Source: an uncultured Opitutales bacterium
Lineage (GTDB): Bacteria; Verrucomicrobiota; Verrucomicrobiia; Opitutales; Intestinicryptomonadaceae
Length of the DNA stretch: 32,141 nt
Direction: 5' to 3'
Assembly (NCBI GenBank): GCA_944389215.1
Contig: CALXLN010000027.1
Location: 1 to 32,141, forward strand
Each line of letters starts with the position of its first letter. The stretch's first letter is position 1. Made by a program: the position numbers and the translations under genes. Shown here in pieces: positions 26,868-32,141 of the stretch. Under the pieces are notes generated by a model. The model saw only the letters and a list, made by a program, of their open reading frames with translations. It was not told the origin of the DNA and did not search any database.

Positions 26868-28808
26868 CTATTTACCCCACGTATAGCCGATTTTGTATGA
26901 TATTCTGCCGTTTGAATCCGGTTTTAGGAGAACGATTTCCTCGGAAGTTTTTAGTTTTTCAACTTTTAAAATTTTTGATTCCGAAGCGAATTCTATAGAC
27001 ATTTTAAAAGGTTTTCCGGCAAGGACGTCGATTGCCGATAGCGTCTTGTTTGCTTCGACGAAAGAAATTTTGGCTTCTTTTGACTGTGGAAGCAAGCCTG
27101 TCGCCGCAACGATGTTTTTTGCAAAATTGCCTTTCTTATTGTTTCCCAGCTCCATCCATCTAAGATCTCCCCTGCCTTCAAAGAACTGCGAGGTTACATT
27201 GCACGTTTTTCCGCATGCGCCTATTTCAAAATCTTTGCGTTCGCTATAAGTTTTTCCGTCAATGTCGTAGACATAGAAGGCGGAAAATTTTGCGGATTTG
27301 GGCGTAGTCCAATAAACTTCAGCACATTTGTAAACATTTGATTTATAAAGCTTTCCGTCCTTCCAAATTCCGGTTCCCCCAAGGCCGACAGTGTCGGCCA
27401 CCTTGAACGCGTCCAAGCCTTCGCCGTGGTCTGCATGGTAGCTTCGCTTCCCGCACAGATCGTCGTCGTACCATTTGTCTATAACAGGGTATGCAACGGA
27501 TTTTGCCCATACGTCTATGCCGCTGTTTTCTATTGATTTTTCAAGAGCCGGTCCATAGATGCGGAAAGCCATTTGCGCATTTTCCCAAGCTAGGTCGTCT
27601 TTGCGCCTTGGAACCTTGCAGGCGTATGCGCGCACTCCGGAGGCGTCGTAAATTTGTTGGGCCCTGCGCAATAGTTCGGAGTCGGAAATTTTTTGGCTGG
27701 CTCCAAGTAATTTTGCGACTTCGCAGCCGGCGAGTATAAACGCTCCAGCGCCGTAGGCGTGGGTGGATTCTTTATCAAAAGAGCCGGGAGCGGCTCCCAC
27801 GGGCTGCACATATCCTACCTTTCCGCTTTTTGCCACATTTCCTAGAAGCCCTATCCATCCCTTTAAAACAGCCGGCTCAAATTTGTCTTTTGGCAGTATG
27901 GAGTTGTTTATTCCCCAAGCCAAAGCATACACAAAAAAAGCGCTCGCGCTCGTTTCGCCTCCCTTTATATGTTCAGGATCTGCCAGATTTGCGCGCCACA
28001 ATCCGTCATTTTGTTGTGCTGCCAATACGCTATGCGCCATATCGATGTATAAATCTTCATAAAATTTCCGTTCGGAAATATCGTTTGGAAGAAATTTAAG
28101 AATTTGCGACAATCCACCTAGAACCCACCCGTTGCCGCGGCCCCATAGAATTTTTTTGCCGTTTGGGGATTTTTTACCTATGTAAGAGGAGTCGCGGTAA
28201 AAAAGTTTATCTTCCGAACTCCATAAAAGAGAATGCGACCATCTGAATTCCGAATCCATATATTCTAGGTATTTTTTGTCTCCTGTGATGGCGTACAGTC
28301 TGGCGAATGTAGGCGGAGACATAAAGAGGGCGTCGCACCAGTTAAAGCTTCTGCGGGGACTTCCAGGGCCTTGGGATTGAGGATCGGAATGTTTTTTTGC
28401 TTCGGAAATTATCCAATCCATGTGTCCCTTAAAAGGAGCCAAGCGCCAAGTTTTAGATTTGTCTGCCGAAAAGGTGTCCAAATAGGCGTGCCCGACAGCA
28501 TGGTCGTCTGCATGGTAGTCGCGTTTCAACGGTTGCCATCCGGCGCTGTTTCCGAGCCTAACGACTTCGCTCCAATATTCTGGATTCCCGGAAATGCGCG
28601 CAAGCTCAATCATGGCGTCGAGGTATGGGGCAATTTCCCACCTTTGGGTTCCCAAGTTTCTCACGGGATTGCGCATATGCCATCGCGCCGACTTTTCCAC
28701 AGCGGCGATTGTATCTTCGGCATTAAGCGGGTATGCTGGAGAGGCGGTTAAGTCGGTAACGCAAAGCGCGCTGCAAGCAAATGCGAAAAGTTTTAGCATC
28801 CTTATCAT
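26868..28808 (-). CDS. secreted GH88/GH105-type glycoside hydrolase with C-terminal DUF4861-like domain
   Basis: 646 aa. Signal peptide at about residues 1-23 (MIRMLKLFAFACSALCV then DLTAS). Residues about 30-400 form the (alpha/alpha)6 barrel of unsaturated glycuronyl hydrolases: DDHAVGHAYLDTF, FNWCDALFMSPPTFARLYAI (Asp159 is the likely acid/base), WGRGNGWVLGGLSQ, ETSASAFFVYALAWGI and GKVGYVQPVGAAPGSF. These enzymes release the unsaturated end sugar from pectin or rhamnogalacturonan oligosaccharides. The last about 210 residues (GLDAFKVADTVGLGGTGIW onward) resemble the DUF4861 domain that accompanies such enzymes. Start: Met 28808 opens the signal peptide; the longer frame from 28877 would bury it. 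It has no neighbour on its strand, and exact substrate is unknown. Confidence 0.88.
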   Translation of the reverse strand: MIRMLKLFAFACSALCVTDLTASPAYPLNAEDTIAAVEKSARWHMRNPVRNLGTQRWEIAPYLDAMIELARISGNPEYWSEVVRLGNSAGWQPLKRDYHADDHAVGHAYLDTFSADKSKTWRLAPFKGHMDWIISEAKKHSDPQSQGPGSPRRSFNWCDALFMSPPTFARLYAITGDKKYLEYMDSEFRWSHSLLWSSEDKLFYRDSSYIGKKSPNGKKILWGRGNGWVLGGLSQILKFLPNDISERKFYEDLYIDMAHSVLAAQQNDGLWRANLADPEHIKGGETSASAFFVYALAWGINNSILPKDKFEPAVLKGWIGLLGNVAKSGKVGYVQPVGAAPGSFDKESTHAYGAGAFILAGCEVAKLLGASQKISDSELLRRAQQIYDASGVRAYACKVPRRKDDLAWENAQMAFRIYGPALEKSIENSGIDVWAKSVAYPVIDKWYDDDLCGKRSYHADHGEGLDAFKVADTVGLGGTGIWKDGKLYKSNVYKCAEVYWTTPKSAKFSAFYVYDIDGKTYSERKDFEIGACGKTCNVTSQFFEGRGDLRWMELGNNKKGNFAKNIVAATGLLPQSKEAKISFVEANKTLSAIDVLAGKPFKMSIEFASESKILKVEKLKTSEEIVLLKPDSNGRISYKIGYTWGK

Positions 28809-29047
28809 GAAACCGATTCTTTTAGCCGGCTGCAAATTGTCGAGTTGAAAATAAACGCCCATTCCATATTTGAACACAGTCTATTTTATTTGCTGGCGAA
28901 CCGTAAGTTTCTTTTTGGCGCATGAGTTCAAGTATGGATTTAAAAACAAAGTAAAATACTTTTTTTTGCAGGTATTGCAGATAAAAATCAATTTAGAAAC
29001 TTGCAAATTTGCGGCTGCTGTTTTTCAATTTAACAAACGTCGCGGAT

Positions 29048-29776
29048 ATGGAAACAAAAATAAAAACGATATGGTTGGGGCAGGGAGGCTTCCTGTTTGA
29101 AACTTCAAACTTGAGATTGGCGGTAGATCCTTATCTTTCGGAGGATTGCTTCGAGCGCTCTAAAAACGATGGCTTCAAACGCCTTGTCCCAGCGCCAATT
29201 GGCGTTTCGGAGCTTAATCCCGACTATTACTGCATTACACACGACCACGCCGACCATTACGATGCTCCAACCGTATTCGCCGCCGCGCATAAATTTCAAT
29301 CCGCAAAATTTATCGGAGCCAAAAGCGCGCGCGAACACTATATGAAAGTGGGTTTTAATCCGTTGAAATTTACAGGCCTGTCTGCCGGAGACCGATACGG
29401 AGACGATAAAATTGAAATTTTCGCCGTTCCAGCAAAGCATTCTGATCCGCAGTCAATAGGTTTTATATTCACCATTGGAGGTAAAAACATATACGTATCC
29501 GGAGATACGCTTTATTATCCGGGGTTTACTGACCAGATAATAGAAAATTTTCCGCGAAAAATAGATTCAATGTTCATTTGCATAAACGGCAAACTTGGAA
29601 ATATGACATGGCAAGAAGCCGTAGAAACTGTTTCAAAGTTAAAGCCCAAAAAAGTATTTCCGATGCATTACGGGCTTTTTTCTGCAAACACCGTAGATCC
29701 AAAAGGGTTTTTAGACGCCGTCGGAAAACTTGGGATAGAGTGTTCAGAACCATCATATAAGCCTTTCTACATTTGA
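29048..29776 (+). CDS. UlaG-like metallo-beta-lactamase-fold hydrolase
   Basis: 242 aa. The metal-binding motif HDHADHYD starts at His65 (HxHxDH), followed by AKHSDPQSIGF, GDTLYYPGF (bridging Asp) and PMHYGLF near the C terminus. These are typical of the L-ascorbate-6-phosphate lactonase (UlaG) branch of the fold. No signal peptide, so it should be cytoplasmic. True UlaG sits with ula transport genes, which are absent here, so the substrate may be another lactone or phosphodiester. Start: ATG 29048; an upstream TTG frame has no support. It is followed 43 nt later by the EF-hand gene. Confidence 0.85.
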   Translation: METKIKTIWLGQGGFLFETSNLRLAVDPYLSEDCFERSKNDGFKRLVPAPIGVSELNPDYYCITHDHADHYDAPTVFAAAHKFQSAKFIGAKSAREHYMKVGFNPLKFTGLSAGDRYGDDKIEIFAVPAKHSDPQSIGFIFTIGGKNIYVSGDTLYYPGFTDQIIENFPRKIDSMFICINGKLGNMTWQEAVETVSKLKPKKVFPMHYGLFSANTVDPKGFLDAVGKLGIECSEPSYKPFYI

Positions 29777-29819
29777 GTTGTAATACCAGACTGTGTTTAT
29801 ATCGCAACGATAAGGTTCC

Positions 29820-30653
29820 ATGAAAGGCTTGTACATTACTATTGCGGCATTGCTTATTGCTTTAAAATGTAGTGGGCAAGCGTTTTTTTCTGCATACGAC
29901 ATAGTCCGTTTTGATACAGACGGGAATGGGCGACTTGATAATACTGAACGCGCGCTAGCAATAAGAATAATGCAAGAAGAAAATAAAAAAAGAGGGTTGA
30001 AAAACACTTCAGAATTAGCGCGTTTTGACAAAAATAACGATGGAAAATTTTCGAAGGATGAAGTTCTTGAGGTGATGAGAGCGCTACAAAAAGAATCTTC
30101 GAACATAAATGCGCCTGAGATACTTGCTAGAAAACCAGAATCAATTAACGTGAGAGAGAAATCGTCTACTGCGGGAACTGCGCATCATACAGATTTGCCG
30201 AAGGTTGAGAATAAAGAGCTAACCAGCGCACAAAAGGAACGCGTAAAAAAAACACTCATAAAGTACGATAAAAACAAAGAATATATCGAATATGCGATTG
30301 CTAGGGCGGAGAAACTTTTAAATTATGTTGACCGTAAAAATATTCGTTCAGCAGTAAGGATGTCATATAAAGAAAAGATAAAAAATGCACATGGCGGTCG
30401 TTCATATAGATATATAGTGTCAAAATGGAATATTGCGTACGAGATTCAGAAGTATGAACGCTATGGAAGTTTTATAAATAGATATTTAGATTCATACAAT
30501 GTAGTAAAATCGGCACCTGGCATGCCTGACAGTATATATGTGTCTTTACGCTACAAACTCGAATTTACCGACAAAGCTGAAGAGTTTATAACGATAGTAA
30601 TTAAGGTAGACGGAGATCAATCGGGGACTGTTGTTGCTTATCCTTTTGGCTAA
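29820..30653 (+). CDS. secreted EF-hand protein of unknown function
   Basis: 277 aa. A signal peptide (about residues 1-20, MKGLYITIAALLIALKCSG) is followed by two canonical EF-hand loops: DTDGNGRLDNTE from Asp32, with Glu at position 12, and DKNNDGKFSKDE from Asp70. Each should bind Ca2+. A Ser/Thr/Glu-rich linker (about 90-140) leads to a basic, helical then beta-rich C-terminal half (about 145-277) that I do not recognise. The ATG is preceded by AAGG. The gene is clearly more AT-rich, with more AAA/ATA/TTT codons, than everything to its left, and it marks the start of the low-GC right end. It may be acquired or fast-evolving. Confidence 0.75.
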   Translation: MKGLYITIAALLIALKCSGQAFFSAYDIVRFDTDGNGRLDNTERALAIRIMQEENKKRGLKNTSELARFDKNNDGKFSKDEVLEVMRALQKESSNINAPEILARKPESINVREKSSTAGTAHHTDLPKVENKELTSAQKERVKKTLIKYDKNKEYIEYAIARAEKLLNYVDRKNIRSAVRMSYKEKIKNAHGGRSYRYIVSKWNIAYEIQKYERYGSFINRYLDSYNVVKSAPGMPDSIYVSLRYKLEFTDKAEEFITIVIKVDGDQSGTVVAYPFG

Positions 30654-30671
30654 ATTTATGCTGATAAATAA

Positions 30672-31383
30672 TTAACACATAAAAATCGCATAGAAAAGTT
30701 TGAGCCAGAACTGGTAAAACAAAACTATATTTCTTGCTCCTAATATAAAAGTTAAAACTGGTTTAACTAACCATGGATTATGTAAAAAAATTATGTTTTT
30801 GTTAGTTCCCTTTATCGTTTCAAACTTATTTTTCCAAGAAAGTTTGTTTTTTTTTCGTATGGTTCTAATAATTCGCTAGACGGGGTTGCGGTTAACTCTG
30901 TTTATCAAGATAATCAATTAATAAAGTTGTAAAAACTAATCCTCCAATTGTAAAAATCGATAGCATTTTATCATATATTCTAGGGATAACTTTATTACAG
31001 TGTTTTATTGGTGATATCGAAATCTCATTTTCTTCGCTATAATGAAGTTTTTTAATTTTTACTTTATTAATTTGTTTTAAATGTATTACGGTCGGAAAAG
31101 TCTAGTTAAACCGTCAGAGGTACGGATATTTTCGTTGTTCATTACTTTATTACCGTCGATTTACAGAATTACATCTTATTTTGTAATTCTCTTTCCAAAC
31201 CTGGAATTTTTGCAAACTAACTACTATAATTTCACTTTGATTTTTCCCATCTTTAAGAAGCAAGCGGCTAGTGCCAGAATTTTCAAGACATATCATTTTC
31301 GTTTGTATGTCCCCAAAGTCGTCAATTTTGTCGTTATCAAAAAATGTTTTATTATTTCTTCGAGTATCATATAACCTAAGCCA
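30672..31383 (-). pseudogene. decayed minus-strand gene of a membrane protein, broken by frameshifts
   Basis: Reading the minus strand from 31383 down gives successive protein-like frames with no usable start of their own. 31383-31153 contains 'FDNDKIDDFGDIQTKM' and 'RLLLKDGKNQSEIIVVSL', faintly like an SLA1-homology (SHD1) domain. 31101-30895 contains KKLHYSEENEISISPIKH and a membrane helix 'MLSIFTIGGLVFTTLLIDYL'. A shifted piece follows ('TELTATPSSELLEPYEKK'). 30875-30675 contains 'HNPWLVKPVLTFILGARN' and a second hydrophobic segment, ending in TAA at 30672-30674. One shift falls in a nine-T run (30847-30855). Together they fit one gene of about 230 codons destroyed by at least three frameshifts. 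Contig-end sequencing error is an alternative. The domain guess is weak. Confidence 0.45.
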
Positions 31384-31680
31384 TTACCAACTATATGAAA
31401 GGAGTTCCAAGAATTTTACGTCAAAGATAATTGATCTACCTCTATTGCATGCCAGAGTTTAATTCAGCATTTATTTGAGCTGCTAGAAATGAATTAATTA
31501 ATGGATGAGAATAAGTCCATGAGTTTTATTCTTGAAATAATTTCTTGCATGTTTGAAAGAGTTTCTACTCGGAGCTGACATCTATCCAAAGATTTTAGTC
31601 TGAACTAGGGGAGTTTTGCCGATTTCAAATGGAATGATATTAGGAAAAAATGGTTTGTCGGGAACGGATAGTGTTGTTAA
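31384..31680. other. 297-nt AT-rich stretch without a readable gene
   Basis: No frame on either strand stays open or shows a family match. It lies between the decayed minus-strand gene and the transposase remnant and may hold the unrecognisable 5' part of either. Confidence 0.4.
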
Positions 31681-31851
31681 CTCGTATTTGTGATTAGTCC
31701 AATAATCAGGATGTGGAGGTTTACAAAAAATAACGGAATTACGGAAGGCTTCCACCGCAAGATGAAGCTAATACAACGCCTAGCTTACGGCTATCGAAAC
31801 TCTACAAATTATAGATAAAGGGTTCTTGTCCAATGCGGTATCTTCCTCTAA
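31681..31851 (+). pseudogene. 3' remnant of an ISL3-family transposase
   Basis: From 31699 the plus strand reads SPIIRMWRFTKNNGITEGFH, then RKMKLIQRLAYGYRN, STNYR, a stop (TAA 31816-31818) and RVLVQCG. This matches the conserved C terminus of ISL3 (IS204/IS1001/IS1165) DDE transposases, whose consensus is roughly NGITEGFHxKxKxIxRxAYGFRNFxNYRLRV; the stop replaces the usual Leu. About 50 codons survive of a protein normally 400-550 aa long. Upstream, two stops at 31669-31680 cut the frame, and no N-terminal zinc ribbon or DDE core can be read. Terminal inverted repeats were not found. The element is dead. Confidence 0.75.
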
Positions 31852-31982
31852 CTTCCACTTACTTTGGTGTTGACCCATATTTGAACAATAGCGGAGTCTG
31901 TCTGGTAACGGCATAGAGGCAAACAGCGGATAGGTTGATATGTCCGTATTATTTTTGATCGCTCTACGTCAAACTCAGTGGG

Positions 31983-32141
31983 ATGATGAAAAAATACGGG
32001 CTAAGAGAAGAAAAAAAAAGATTAGAAAAAGAGAGAGGCAAAGAGGATAAGAAATATCCTACAATGCCTCATGTGATATTCAGTTGTTGCAGAGTACGAA
32101 AAAGTGGGCGGAAAGGGCAAGCATTTTCTGCTAATATAGAT
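31983..32141 (+). CDS. possible partial gene running off the right edge
   Basis: An open frame of 53 codons begins with two ATGs (MMKKYGLREEKKRLEKERGK, then EDKKYPTMPHVIF) and is still open at the last base. The first 22 residues are almost all charged. No family is recognised. It follows the transposase remnant and may be chance in purine-rich sequence or the start of a real gene. Confidence 0.25.
   Translation, partial: MMKKYGLREEKKRLEKERGKEDKKYPTMPHVIFSCCRVRKSGRKGQAFSANID

Noticed and set aside
31081..31374. 97-codon plus-strand open frame in the AT-rich right end
   Set aside because: Its translation is hydrophobic and rich in Phe/Tyr/Ile without domain pattern, and the minus strand in the same place gives more protein-like frames; it is probably an antisense shadow of the decayed gene.

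Overview
The window looks like a chromosomal segment of an anaerobic or microaerophilic bacterium of the PVC group, most likely Verrucomicrobiota and probably Opitutia-like. This rests on gene content, not on a marker gene. The pointers are a PEP-CTERM surface protein, an aroA-cmk fusion, a mcsA-mcsB-clpC cluster outside Firmicutes, a long divergent adenylosuccinate synthetase, a class II (B12-dependent) ribonucleotide reductase, a membrane pyrophosphatase, a GH88/105-type pectin-related hydrolase, and an almost complete lack of Shine-Dalgarno sequences. No tRNA, rRNA, CRISPR array or intact insertion sequence was seen.

Layout, left to right. At 259-2118 (-) is a secreted beta-propeller protein with two c-type haem sites. 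At 2517-8406 (+) is a tight run purA-like, mcsA, mcsB, clpC, closed by a strong terminator; the last three form a protein-arginine-phosphorylation and Clp degradation module. At 8741-9514 (-) is an unrecognised 257-aa protein. At 9760-12033 (+) is hppA, a K+-dependent membrane pyrophosphatase whose helix-6 signature suggests Na+ pumping. At 12163-13833 (+) is a PEP-CTERM exported repeat protein. At 13964-15523 (+) is guaB. At 15743-19088 (+) is a compact unit of a membrane-anchored TPR/SUMF1-like protein, hisA and an rRNA-type methyltransferase. At 19485-22904 (+) is nrdJ. At 23216-26755 (+) is tyrA, aroA-cmk and plsC in a nearly gapless operon. At 26868-28808 (-) is a secreted GH88/GH105-type hydrolase. 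At 29048-29776 (+) is an UlaG-like metallo-beta-lactamase-fold hydrolase and at 29820-30653 (+) a secreted EF-hand protein.

The housekeeping genes cover purine branch-point synthesis (purA-like and guaB use the same substrate, IMP), histidine and aromatic amino-acid synthesis, dNTP and CMP supply, phospholipid acylation and protein quality control. Several transcription units start behind a recognisable TTGAC(A/T) -35 box with a -10 box 16-18 nt away and end in clear hairpin-U-tract terminators.

From about 29.8 kb to the right edge the base composition turns AT-rich and, after the EF-hand gene, intact genes stop. Reading both strands by eye shows a decayed minus-strand gene (30672-31383, broken by several frameshifts), then the 3' end of an ISL3-family transposase (31681-31851) with an in-frame stop, and a short open frame running off the edge. 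This part is either degenerating accessory DNA or a poorly assembled contig end. Nothing in the window is a clearly new multi-gene system. The items most worth a second look are the arginine-kinase/ClpC cluster without CtsR, the pyrophosphatase ion-specificity signature, the TPR/SUMF1-like protein placed with hisA, and the decayed right end.
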